Part shown: piece by piece, positions 1 to 8,374 of the stretch
Layout: each line of letters begins with the position of its first letter
Position numbering within the stretch: position 1 is the stretch's first letter
DNA from: Burkholderiaceae bacterium
Lineage (GTDB): Bacteria; Pseudomonadota; Gammaproteobacteria; Burkholderiales; Burkholderiaceae_F
NCBI GenBank assembly: GCA_022843955.1
Contig: JALHMQ010000036.1
Coordinates: forward strand, 1 to 37,733
Direction: 5' to 3'
Length of the DNA: 37,733 bases
Position numbers and translations under genes: made by a program
The notes under the pieces: model-generated
Told to the model about the DNA's origin: nothing
Database searches by the model: none
Seen by the model: only the letters and a program-made list of their open reading frames with translations

Positions 1-118
1 ATCGATCGGCAACGTGCCGCCGGCAGAACGCGAGATGCAGTACCTTCAGCAGCAATCTGAGTCAGCCATTCCGGCTTGACTTAAACCCGGGTGTCTCCGG
101 TGAAGCCGGGGCGGTTCA
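1..118 (+). mobile_element. Right end of an IS3-family insertion sequence (3' end of transposase plus terminal repeat)
   Basis: The frame starting at base 2 reads 25 codons to a TGA at 77-79. Its residues (IGNVPPAERE, then a Gln-rich tail ending AIPA) resemble the C-terminus of IS3-family OrfB transposases, which often end with an IGxxPPAE motif a few residues before the stop. About 40 bp of GC-rich sequence follow and end GCGGTTCA at 111-118. Read on the other strand this starts TGAACCGCCCCGG, the usual start of an IS3-type terminal inverted repeat. The open ATPase frame begins immediately afterwards. The rest of the element lies outside the window, so the second repeat and the target duplication cannot be seen. 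Confidence 0.72.
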
Positions 119-1261
119 GACAAAGAGATCGCAAAGATCAAAGGCACCGCGCCAGTGCCAGGTGATCCCGGCGTCCCACTGCTTCCTTTGGAGGCAGACT
201 TGAAGCAGTCGACGATCGCTTTGCTGCGTGCCGAAATGGCAAGGCTGGAGCTGGCCATGAGCGCTGACAAGGTGGTGCAGAACCAGTATGCAGCGCTGGC
301 CAAAAAGATCACGACCGAGAAGGCGGCCTTGCAGACACTGACGACCAGGCTGGACAACGCTAAGGGCGCGTTCGAGCGCCGCAAGGCACTGCAGCGTGAG
401 CGCGATGAGGCGTATGGGTGTCTGTTCGCCGCGGTGATTAACGAACAGAGTGCATTGATCAAGTTGTACGCACCGCTGATGCAGCGGCTTAACGCGATGA
501 GCGGCACGCTGAAGCGGCTCAGCGTCAATGTCAAGCGTGTCGCCGATGTCGTCAGCTGGGCCACCGAAGGCGAGGAGTTGATCGATCGCCGAAAGTCCGG
601 CTCGTTCTACGGGATTGGTGCGCTTGAGAAAGTGGCCCGGGCCGAACTTCAGCCGGCATGGGAGACCGGCTCCGCACAAGACGTTGAAGCCGCCATGTCT
701 GCATTCATAACCTCCCACTACAAGGAACTGCTCGCGCATGCGCCGCACGCTCCGACGGAGCAGGAGGCGTTCCGGCATTGGCTGAAGCGGTTCGCGCAAT
801 GGCTGTTCAGCACCGGTCACATCGCCGTCCAGTACGAGATCCTCTACGACGGGATCGACATCCGCAAGCTCTCGCCGGGCACGCGGGGCATCGTCTTGCT
901 GCTGCTCTACCTCGCGCTCGACGATGCCGACGACCGTCCCTTGATCATCGATCAGCCGGAAGAGAACCTCGATCCAAAATCGGTGTTCGATGAACTGGTC
1001 ACGCTGTTCGTCGAAGCGAAGTCCAAACGCCAGGTAATCATGGTCACACATAACGCCAACTTGGTGATTAACACCGACGCAGACCAGATCATCATTGCGA
1101 GCGCGATCCCTGCAGCGGACGGCGGCTTACCGTCGGTCAGCTACGCCGCGGGCGGGTTGGAAGATGCCGGGATCCGCAAGGCCGTGTGTGCCATCCTTGA
1201 GGGGGGCGAGAAGGCGTTCACCGAACGAGCGCGGCGCTTGCGCGTGAGACTGCAGCGCTAA
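119..1261 (+). pseudogene. SMC/Rad50-like AAA ATPase, 3' fragment cut by the IS element
   Basis: About 380 codons survive of an ABC/SMC-type ATPase. A charged, probably coiled-coil stretch (roughly codons 30-150) precedes the C-terminal ATPase lobe. That lobe has a signature-like LSPGTRG, a Walker B strand with catalytic acid (PLIIDQPEENLD) and a switch histidine (VMVTHNANL). The combination resembles TrlF-like or other large AAA_23-type ATPases, which are normally far longer and carry Walker A at the N-terminus. No Walker A is present here: the frame runs back to base 104 without a convincing start and meets the IS end at 118. A GTG at 155 could start translation, but a protein without a P-loop should not hydrolyse ATP. 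The exact subfamily is uncertain. Confidence 0.72.
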
Positions 1262-1843
1262 TGCGAGAAATCTGACCCACTGATCGATCGGCGGTGTTAA
1301 CTGGCGCGTGGGAAGTTTCAGCGACGTCAGATGTCGGAAGCACACGCGGCTGCGTCGAAGCCAACTGATTGAGGCAAGCAAGCGGCTGAGGCTACACGTC
1401 GTCGAGGTATGCAAACGGGTTCGGTACTCGCCGGCGAGCGATGGCGGTTTCCATCGATGGGCACACCTGCAAAGATCGCTGCCAGCTCGCGCCCTCCGGA
1501 GACGTAGTGCGCACCGGTGCGAGCATGGCGTCGATCAGGTAGATGACGCTTGGTAGGGCTTGCGGTGATCGGATGCAAGTTTGGCGAAGGGCTGCAATGG
1601 GTTCAGTGCAGCAGGTCACGGCGAGCGCACCAGTTGTTCGGGCCTGCGGACCGCGAAAGTCGCATTCCTTCCGTTGATCAGTCTTTCAGGCCAGTGACCT
1701 GGATGACGGATTTCGCTGCATAGCTGACATTCGCAGCACCGGTTCGAATGACAGCAACGGGTCGAACAGCGCGATCAGCGGCATCGCCGAAAGCAGTCGT
1801 CCGGCACAACCGCGTGCGGCGGCAACGCCCAGATAGAGACGCG
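1262..1843. other. Gene-poor stretch after the truncated ATPase
   Basis: No reading frame here looks like a real gene. Short frames of 60-95 codons exist on both strands (for example minus strand 1392-1619), but none has a clear ribosome site, a recognisable domain or consistent GC-ending codons. Lying between a broken gene and an intact one, next to an IS end, it is probably decayed DNA. No RNA gene, array or strong terminator was seen. Confidence 0.4.
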
Positions 1844-3028
1844 TCAAGACACCGCGCCCCGCCCATAGCTACCGGTGAGCAGTCGCCCTTCGCTGAATCG
1901 CGCCAGCGCATAGGGTGCCAGCGGCACGTCGGTCGGTAGGCCGAGAGCCGCCTGCGCCAGCACACGCCCCACGGCCGGTGCCAGCTTGAAGCCGTGCCCG
2001 GAGAAGCCATAGCCGACCACCAGACCGGGCAGCTCCGGTAGCGGTCCGAGCACCGGGTTCCAGTCGGGCGTGACGTCGTAGACGCCGGTCCACGACGATG
2101 CGAGGCCGGACTCGGCAAACGACGGGAACCGCTGCGCCACCTGCTCGCCGATGCCAGCGACAAAGTCCATCGAGATGTCGCCCTGCTCGTCGTCGGGCGC
2201 ATCGAGCACGTCGCCGGGCAGGCCTTCGCTCACCAGCATCTGGCGGCCGCCGTAGCTGCGCGCGTAGAGCATGCCTTCGGAGGCGAGGTCCTTGAACACC
2301 GGCATCGCGTTCGTGTAGGGCTGCGGTCCTTCCAGTGCGAGCACGCGGTGCCGTTCGGCCACCACCGGCGTGGCGATGCCGGTCCAGCGCTCGATCTCGG
2401 TGGCCCAGATGTTCTGCGTGCTGACCACCACGCCGGCATCGATGTCGCCCTGCGAGGTGGCCACACCGATCACGCGGCCGTCGGCGATGCGCAGCCCCTG
2501 CACCTCCACGCCCTCGACGATGCGCACGCCGCGCCGCCTTGCGGACCGCGCGTAGCTGGTGGCGACGAGGTAGGCGTCGGCGAAGCCGGCTTGCGGCTCG
2601 TAGCCGATCAGCGCAGCATCGTCGAAGTGGGCGATCGGCAGCAGGCGCTGCGCCTCGGCGCCGGTGAGCTGCGACACCGCGATGCCCATGGTCGCCTGTT
2701 GCGCCAGCGCGGCGCGCAGTGGATCGAGCTTCGGTCCGGCAGGCGCGACGATCAGGTAGCCGCACTTGACGAGGCCGGCCGAGGCCTCGGCGTCCTCCAC
2801 ATGGGCGGCGAAGTCGGTGAACGCCGCCCAGGAGCGCAGCGCGAGGTCGACGTTCTCGCGCACCGAATAATGGGTGCGCAGGATGCCGCTGGACTGCGCG
2901 GTGGTGCCGGCGCCGATTTGCCGGCGCTCGAGCACGGTGACGCGGCCGGCGCCGAGCGCGGCCAGATGGTGAGCCACCGAGCAGCCGATCACGCCGGCGC
3001 CGATGACGACGATGTCCTGGGAGTGCAT
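1844..3028 (-). CDS. FAD-dependent amine/amino-acid oxidoreductase (DAO family)
   Basis: A 394-aa flavoprotein of the DAO family (sarcosine oxidase beta, glycine oxidase and DadA relatives), which oxidises C-N bonds of secondary amines or amino acids. The N-terminus carries the Rossmann dinucleotide motif (VVIGAGVIGCSVAHHLA, residues 6-22), followed by an acidic residue after strand 2 (VLERR) for the ADP ribose and the GTTAQSSG segment typical of FAD contact in this family. The C-terminus has the second flavin region (VVGYGFSGHGFKLAPAVGRV). Length is normal and the protein is predicted cytosolic. It is divergent from the TAXI-TRAP operon across a 243-bp gap containing a long inverted repeat, so it may act on the imported substrate. 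The substrate cannot be read from sequence. Confidence 0.87.
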   Translation of the reverse strand: MHSQDIVVIGAGVIGCSVAHHLAALGAGRVTVLERRQIGAGTTAQSSGILRTHYSVRENVDLALRSWAAFTDFAAHVEDAEASAGLVKCGYLIVAPAGPKLDPLRAALAQQATMGIAVSQLTGAEAQRLLPIAHFDDAALIGYEPQAGFADAYLVATSYARSARRRGVRIVEGVEVQGLRIADGRVIGVATSQGDIDAGVVVSTQNIWATEIERWTGIATPVVAERHRVLALEGPQPYTNAMPVFKDLASEGMLYARSYGGRQMLVSEGLPGDVLDAPDDEQGDISMDFVAGIGEQVAQRFPSFAESGLASSWTGVYDVTPDWNPVLGPLPELPGLVVGYGFSGHGFKLAPAVGRVLAQAALGLPTDVPLAPYALARFSEGRLLTGSYGRGAVS

Positions 3029-3091
3029 GAAGAGGGAGCCAACGCTGCAAAGAGCGCGAGCCTAGCGGAGCGGCGCGGCGCATGTGGCAAG

Positions 3092-3133
3092 CGCATGCGG
3101 CGAGCGCATCGTTCGCGCAACACGCCGCATGCG
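3092..3133. promoter_or_regulatory. Inverted repeat between divergent oxidoreductase and TRAP genes, candidate operator
   Basis: Two perfect 11-bp arms, CGCATGCGGCG (3092-3102) and CGCCGCATGCG (3123-3133), are separated by 20 bp. Each arm contains the palindrome CGCATGCG, with arm centres 31 bp apart, about three helical turns. The position between two divergent transcription units suits a shared operator. No regulator gene is adjacent. Confidence 0.4.
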
Positions 3134-3271
3134 AAAGATCAACGACTGTCCGCAGGCGCGCGGAGCCAGTAGCATCCGCCTGCCGCACGACGCTTCACCG
3201 GGCGCACAGCCCGCCGCGCGTGGCGACCGATGCAATCGATCAAGCCAAGAAAACTCAAGAGGAGGATCCAC

Positions 3272-4240
3272 ATGCGCATCACCTGGAAGCACGCCGTACT
3301 CTGCGTGGCCGTGGCCGCAGCCGCCACCACCGCCATTGCCCAGCAACGCGTGTTCTTTGGCATCGCCACCGGCGGCACCGGCGGCACCTACTACCCGCTG
3401 GGGGGCATGCTGGCCCAGCTGATCTCCAACAAGGCCACGCTCGACGGCAAGAAGATCACCGCGACCGCCGAAGCCGCGGGCGCCTCGGTGGCCAACGCCA
3501 AGCTGCTGGGCACCAAGGAGATCGAGTCGGCGTTCGTCGCCGCCGACATCCTGGATGCCGCCTTCAACGGCAAGGCGCAGTTCGACAAGCAGCCGATCAA
3601 GGGCCTGCGCGCGCTCGGCGCGCTGTATCCGGAGACGGTGCAGCTGGTCACGCGGGCCGATTCGGGCATCAACAGCGTCAAGGACCTGAAGGGCAAGAGC
3701 ATCTCGTCGGGCGCACCGGGCTCGGGCCAGTACCAGCTCGTCACCGATCTGTTGAAGGTCAACGGCCTGTCGCGCAGCGATGTGAAGGAAGACAGCTCGT
3801 CCTTCACGCAGGCGATGGACAAGATCAAGGACGGCAACCTGCACGCCACGCTGATCACCGGCGGCGTGCCGGTGGCGGCCATCACCGACGCCGCGCAGAG
3901 CCACTCGCTGAAGATCATCCCGCTGGGCGGCCCCGAGGTCGGCACCCTGCTGAAAGAGCAGCCGTACTACACGCGCGTGCAGTTGCCGGCCAACACCTAC
4001 AAGGGCCAGACCGCGCCGGTGGACACGCTGGCCGTGATGGCGGTGTGGACGGCGCACGACGGCGTGCCCGACAACATCGCCTATGAAGTCACCAAGGCGC
4101 TGTACGAGAACGTGGCGATCATGGGTCAGGTGCATGTGCAGGGCAAGAACATCACGCTGGCCAATGCCACAGCGGTCGGCAGCGTGCCGCTGCACCCGGG
4201 CGCGGTGCGCTACTTCAAGGAAAAGGGCGTCCTGAAGTGA
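3272..4240 (+). CDS. TAXI-family TRAP transporter solute-binding protein
   Basis: A 322-aa periplasmic receptor of the TAXI class of tripartite ATP-independent periplasmic transporters, which captures a small organic solute (often a carboxylate or amino acid) for a sodium-driven permease. The ATG at 3272 is chosen because AGAGGAGG ends about six bases before it and it gives a clean signal peptide (MRIT, hydrophobic core, cleavage near AIA-QQ). A longer frame from 3230 adds 14 charged residues before that peptide. The mature start FFGIATGGTGGTYYPLGG is the family hallmark. Later GAPGSGQYQ and the Ser-rich DSSSFTQAMD segment fit the ligand cleft. The next gene starts inside its stop codon, so the three TRAP genes form one operon. 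Ligand unknown. Confidence 0.92.
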   Translation: MRITWKHAVLCVAVAAAATTAIAQQRVFFGIATGGTGGTYYPLGGMLAQLISNKATLDGKKITATAEAAGASVANAKLLGTKEIESAFVAADILDAAFNGKAQFDKQPIKGLRALGALYPETVQLVTRADSGINSVKDLKGKSISSGAPGSGQYQLVTDLLKVNGLSRSDVKEDSSSFTQAMDKIKDGNLHATLITGGVPVAAITDAAQSHSLKIIPLGGPEVGTLLKEQPYYTRVQLPANTYKGQTAPVDTLAVMAVWTAHDGVPDNIAYEVTKALYENVAIMGQVHVQGKNITLANATAVGSVPLHPGAVRYFKEKGVLK

Positions 4241-4752
4241 TCGTGTGGCGACGCGCCGTTGCAGCTTTCATCGCAACGGCGTGCGTCGCCGCGCTGCCCG
4301 GTCCGGTCAGTGCTGTCGGCCACCCAGCCACCCCCTGCGAACTGCGGCTCACCGACCATCGCAGCGGCCGCGCGCTTCTCACGCTGCCGCTCGATGCTGG
4401 CGCACCTGAACTGCGCGTGGCCTTCGAACACTCGGTACTCGGCACCACGGTGATCGATCGCTACCGCTTCTCACCGCACGCCGTGCTGGTGGAAGAGGAG
4501 TTCGAGGGTGAAGGCTACGGGCTGCCGCACGCGGCCGGTCCAGGCGAGCGCCTGGAGCGCGTGGGCCACCGCAAGCGCCTGTTGCTGGCGCGCGTGGTCG
4601 ATCCGCTGGTGATCCGCGCGCTGCCGGCACAACGCATGCGCCTGCTGCTGCCCGACCGTGAACTGCTGCTCGGCACGCTGGGCGCTGCATCCATCCAGAT
4701 CTCGGCGCATGGCTGTGCAGGGCCCGCCCTGCTCTCGCCCGCCCGACCCTGA
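4237..4752 (+). CDS. DUF1850 protein of the TAXI-TRAP operon
   Basis: A 171-aa protein beginning at a GTG whose last two bases are shared with the receptor stop (GTGA), a translational-coupling arrangement. The N-terminus is a likely signal peptide (IVWRRAVAAFIATACVAAL, cleavage near VSA). The body is a small beta-rich domain (residues about 37-125) with the order ELRVAFEHSVLGTTVIDRYR, a Glu-rich VEEEFEGEGYGLP segment and a conserved-looking arginine cluster. This matches DUF1850, which is commonly found between TAXI receptors and fused TRAP permeases. Its job is not established; an accessory role in periplasmic substrate handling is inference from this placement. Confidence 0.8.
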   Translation: MIVWRRAVAAFIATACVAALPGPVSAVGHPATPCELRLTDHRSGRALLTLPLDAGAPELRVAFEHSVLGTTVIDRYRFSPHAVLVEEEFEGEGYGLPHAAGPGERLERVGHRKRLLLARVVDPLVIRALPAQRMRLLLPDRELLLGTLGAASIQISAHGCAGPALLSPARP

Positions 4753-4788
4753 CCCACGCTGACCTCGCTGACTTTTCGCTGACCGACG

Positions 4789-6999
4789 ATGACGACCGCC
4801 GATACCCGCAGCGCCGCGCCCCAAGACGAAGTCGATCGCCTGATCGAGCAGTTCGATCCGGAGTCGAACTTCCGCCGACTGGCGGGCGTCTCGGCACTGA
4901 TCGTCTCCGTGCTCGCAGTGGGTCTGGCGGCCTGGCATTACTACACCGCGGGCTTCGGCCTGCACAACGAGGTGGCGCATCGCGCGACCCACCTGGCAGT
5001 GGTGCTGGGGCTGTGCTTCCTGGTCTTTCCTCGGCCCAAGCGGCTGCCCGGCCCGTGGGAGTGGCTGGTGTCGGTGGGCCTGGCAGTGTTCTATCTGCTG
5101 CTCGGCTGGGCATTGATGACCTCGCCCGTCGGCGAGGAGGTGCCGCTGGCGGCGCAGCTGACCTTTGGCGGCGTGCTGCTGGCAATTGCGGCGCTGTCGC
5201 TACCGTTGAAGGCGTATGACGGCAGCCACCGGCACATCCCGCTGCGCGACTGGATCTTCGCGATCGCCGCGTCAAGCTTCTCGCTCTACCTGTTGATCTT
5301 CTTCCAGGACATCTTCATCGAGCGGCCGGGGCATCACTCGCCGCTGGACCTGATGTTCGGCGTGATCGCCATCGCGATGGTGCTGGAGGCGGCACGGCGC
5401 ACGATGGGCATCTTCCTGCCGCTGCTGGCGGTGGCGACCGTGCTGTACGGCATCTTCGGGCCGTATCTGCCGGGCGAACTGGCGCACCGCGGCTACAGCG
5501 TGCCGCGCGTGGTGGCGCACCTGTACAAGGGCACCGAAGGGATCTACGGCATCCCGGTGGGCGTGGTGGCGACCTTCGTCTTCCACTTCGTGCTCTTCGG
5601 GATCATGGCGCAGCTCACCGGGCTGGGTCAGTTGTTCGTCAACCTGGCCACCATTGCTGCCGGCCGCTTTGCGGGCGGTCCGGCCAAGGTCAGCGTGGTT
5701 TCTTCAGGCCTGTTCGGCATGATCTCCGGCTCGGCGATCGCCAATACGGTGACCACCGGCGTGATGACGATCCCGCTGATGAAGCGGGTGGGCTTCAGCC
5801 CACGCTTTGCCGGCGCGGTGGAAGCCAGCGCCTCGTGCGGCGGGCAGGTGACGCCGCCGATCATGGGCGCAGCCGCGTTCATCATGGCCGAGACCCTTGG
5901 CATCCCGTACAACGAGCTGATCCTGATCGCGATCGTGCCGGCAATCCTGCACTACTTCGCCATCCTGTACATGGTGCACCTGGAGGCGCGGCGGCTGAAG
6001 CTGGCCGGCATGGACCCGACGGAGATCCCGTCGGTTGGCATGGTGCTGCGCAGCTCCTGGCACCTGTTCATCCCGCTGGTGGTGATGGTGACGCTGCTGC
6101 TGATGCAGTACACGCCGTTCCTCGCCGCCTTCTGGGGCATCACGCTGACAATCGCCTGCTCGTGGCTACCGAAGCTGCTCGGACCCTATGGCCAGCGCAT
6201 GACGGGCCTCGCGGTCACCCCGCGCGCGCTGGTGCAGGGCTTCGAGATGGGCACCAAGGCGGCACTGGGCATCGGAGCCGCGTGCGCCTGCGTGGGCTTC
6301 GTTCTCGGCATCACGACGCTTACCGGCATGGGCTTCAAGTTCTCGGCCTTCGTGATCGATCTGTCGGGCGTGGCGGCAGCGTTCGTCGACGGGCTCGACG
6401 TGCTTGATCTGTTCGAACTGAACCAGATCACGATCCTGTTCGGCCTGCTGTTCACCGCGATCGCCTGCATCATCATGGGCTCGGGCGTGCCGACCACACC
6501 CACCTACATCATCCTCGCGTCGATCGTGGCGCCGGCGCTGGCGCAGCTCGGTGTGCCGCAGCTGGCGACCCACTTCTTCGTCTTCTACTACGGCGTGCTG
6601 GCCGACGTGACGCCGCCGGTGGCGCTGGCCGCCTTTGCCGCAGCGGGCATCGCGCGCAGCGAGCCGATGCGCACCGGCATGACGGCGTTCCGCCTATCGA
6701 TGGGCAAGGCGCTGGTGCCGTTCGCCTTCGTCTATGCGCCGGTACTGCTGTTCATCAATTTCAACGCAACCGACTTCGTCGTGGCGCTGGCGAGCGCGAT
6801 CATCGCGATCATGGGCCTGGGGGCGGCATACACCGGCCATTGCCGGCGCCCGATCCGCATGCCGGCCTTCGTCGCGCTGAACCTGCTGTCGCTGGCGCTG
6901 ATCTTCGGCCAGCCGGTGGTGCTGCTGATTGCTGGTGGCGCGGTGCTGGCGATCCTCGCCTGGCACGTGCGACCGGAGCGGGCACCAGCGATCGTCTGA
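4789..6999 (+). CDS. TRAP transporter fused small/large permease (4TM-12TM type)
   Basis: A 736-aa inner-membrane permease fusing the DctQ-like small subunit (roughly residues 30-180) to the DctM-like large subunit (about 180-720), as is normal for TAXI systems. Diagnostic large-subunit motifs are present twice, as in the inverted-repeat DctM fold: ASASCGGQVTPPIMGAAAF near residue 350, then GSGVPTTPTYII and ADVTPPVALAAFAAAGIA towards the C-terminus. About 16-18 hydrophobic spans can be counted. Together with the receptor it would import the TAXI ligand using the sodium gradient. The gap to the DUF1850 gene is 36 bp, so it is co-transcribed. The start ATG has only a weak ribosome site. Confidence 0.93.
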   Translation: MTTADTRSAAPQDEVDRLIEQFDPESNFRRLAGVSALIVSVLAVGLAAWHYYTAGFGLHNEVAHRATHLAVVLGLCFLVFPRPKRLPGPWEWLVSVGLAVFYLLLGWALMTSPVGEEVPLAAQLTFGGVLLAIAALSLPLKAYDGSHRHIPLRDWIFAIAASSFSLYLLIFFQDIFIERPGHHSPLDLMFGVIAIAMVLEAARRTMGIFLPLLAVATVLYGIFGPYLPGELAHRGYSVPRVVAHLYKGTEGIYGIPVGVVATFVFHFVLFGIMAQLTGLGQLFVNLATIAAGRFAGGPAKVSVVSSGLFGMISGSAIANTVTTGVMTIPLMKRVGFSPRFAGAVEASASCGGQVTPPIMGAAAFIMAETLGIPYNELILIAIVPAILHYFAILYMVHLEARRLKLAGMDPTEIPSVGMVLRSSWHLFIPLVVMVTLLLMQYTPFLAAFWGITLTIACSWLPKLLGPYGQRMTGLAVTPRALVQGFEMGTKAALGIGAACACVGFVLGITTLTGMGFKFSAFVIDLSGVAAAFVDGLDVLDLFELNQITILFGLLFTAIACIIMGSGVPTTPTYIILASIVAPALAQLGVPQLATHFFVFYYGVLADVTPPVALAAFAAAGIARSEPMRTGMTAFRLSMGKALVPFAFVYAPVLLFINFNATDFVVALASAIIAIMGLGAAYTGHCRRPIRMPAFVALNLLSLALIFGQPVVLLIAGGAVLAILAWHVRPERAPAIV

Positions 7000-7035
7000 G
7001 GAACGCAGCGGCGATAACGGCGCGCCGCCGTTCGT

Positions 7036-7902
7036 TCAACCCAGCACGGCGCCGATCTGCTCGGTCCAGGTGGCGGCGAGCTTCTTGTAGCCGGCGCGAT
7101 TCGGATGGATCTCGTTTTCCCAATCCATCGAGTCGCCGGTAGAACCCGGAACCGAGGGCTCGATCGCGGTGGTCAGCGCCAGCGTGTCGATCACGTGAAA
7201 GTCGGGCAGTGACAGGCTCTTGATTGTGGCTGCAAGGTCACTGAGGATCAGCGCGGCCAGGTCGCGCCACAGTGCGGCGTCGATGCCGAGCCAGATCATC
7301 GCCGGATACAGCCAGGGACCGAGCCCGAGGCGCTTGACCGGCGCGTTGCGCGGCTGCACCAGCGCGTAGGTGTGCATGAACAGCGGCACGCCGACGCTGT
7401 GGCCACCGGCCTGATCGCGCCCCTGCAAGACGATCTGCTCGATGTTCTTGGCGATATAGCGCAGCAGCTGGTCATAGGCAACGCGGTCGATCACCTGATC
7501 GAGGTTGGCACGCGTGATCGACGCCGGATTGGCCGGCCTGGCGAGGATCTCGGCGGCCTGGATCTTCGGGTTCCACGCGGCATCGATCACATCGTTGCCG
7601 CCACCCGATAGAAAGATGCCATCCCAGCGCCGGCCACCGCGGTTTTTCAGCACCGAATAGAACTGCGGATTGCGCGTGGTCTCGTGCATGCGGCGCAATG
7701 TGTCGCCCGGCTGCGCGATGTTGAGCACCAGCGCCGAGTACGGCAGCTCGAGGTAGCGCAACAGGTTGTTGAAGCGCAGCGAGCCGTAGCTGAACCACGA
7801 ATCGCCTTCGGCGACGAACACCCGATCGAACTCGTTGAGGCGGTTCCAGTACTCGCTGTCGAACTCCTGCAGGTTGACCTGTCGTACGCGCTGCATCGCC
7901 AT
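7036..7902 (-). CDS. SGNH/GDSL-type hydrolase
   Basis: A 288-aa protein of the SGNH hydrolase fold (esterase, lipase or acetylhydrolase). The blocks are visible in order: block I AEGDSWFSYG with nucleophile Ser35, block III SGGGNDV with the oxyanion Asn, and block V NEIHPNRAGYKK with the catalytic His next to an acidic residue. The ATG at 7902 is preferred over the longer frame (to 8001) because TAGGGGAAC lies just upstream and homology-like sequence begins only there. No signal peptide is evident, so it is probably cytosolic. It is convergent with the TRAP operon. Substrate cannot be inferred. Confidence 0.8.
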   Translation of the reverse strand: MAMQRVRQVNLQEFDSEYWNRLNEFDRVFVAEGDSWFSYGSLRFNNLLRYLELPYSALVLNIAQPGDTLRRMHETTRNPQFYSVLKNRGGRRWDGIFLSGGGNDVIDAAWNPKIQAAEILARPANPASITRANLDQVIDRVAYDQLLRYIAKNIEQIVLQGRDQAGGHSVGVPLFMHTYALVQPRNAPVKRLGLGPWLYPAMIWLGIDAALWRDLAALILSDLAATIKSLSLPDFHVIDTLALTTAIEPSVPGSTGDSMDWENEIHPNRAGYKKLAATWTEQIGAVLG

Positions 7903-8004
7903 GGTTGTTCCCCTACGGTCCGCGTGTTGAGGCAGCGAACGGTATCGCGAGCCGGCAGCGCCAGCCAGGTGCGTCTTCACGCATGGTGGCGGCCGGCGCA
8001 ACAG

Positions 8005-8304
8005 CTAATCGCTGCGGAGCGACTGGCGTCTCTCGGTGAGCGCCGCGCCGAGCCGCTGGGCAGTCTCGGCCATATGCTGGTTCAACAGGCTGCCCACGGC
8101 GTCGGCATTGCCCACGCCGTAGGCCGCGAGAATGGCCCGTTGTTCGCGCACGGCCTGCTTGCGATAGTCGGGTCGCGGCCGTCATCAGCACGCGGATGAA
8201 GCGATCGATCTGCGCATCGAGCGCATCGATCATCGCCACCTGGTCGTCTGCCTGGCGACCATCTGGTCATTCCCGGCCGCGGCGACCTGGCTGCCGAACT
8301 GGCT
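8005..8304 (-). pseudogene. Relic of a GntR-family regulator (FCD ligand-binding domain, C-terminal part)
   Basis: Pieces of an FCD domain can be followed on the minus strand only by changing frame. One frame gives a QFGSQVAAAGNDQMVA segment, like the FH-ALA-AAGN helix of FCD domains. A second gives VAMIDALDAQIDRFIRVLM. A third gives DYRKQAVREQRAILAAYGVG, then a final helix ending in a TAG at 8005-8007. The order matches the C-terminal half of FadR/GntR-type regulators. At least two frame changes and an in-frame stop break it, and the N-terminal winged helix is absent: the nucleotidase gene ends at 8375. This is recognition by eye, not an alignment. Confidence 0.55.
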
Positions 8305-8374
8305 CTATCCCTGACCGCAGAACGGATGCGGTTGCCGGCAACGCCGCCACCGCGGACCCGTCTGCCGTCCGCCG

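Noticed and set aside
1392-1619. Minus-strand 75-codon frame with a NPFAYLDDV end
   Set aside because: It looks slightly protein-like and could be a remnant, but I recognise no family, and there is no ribosome site or conserved neighbour.
1869-3188. 439-codon frame on the minus strand
   Set aside because: Shadow of the FAD oxidoreductase in another frame, with extremely Arg-rich composition and no domain.
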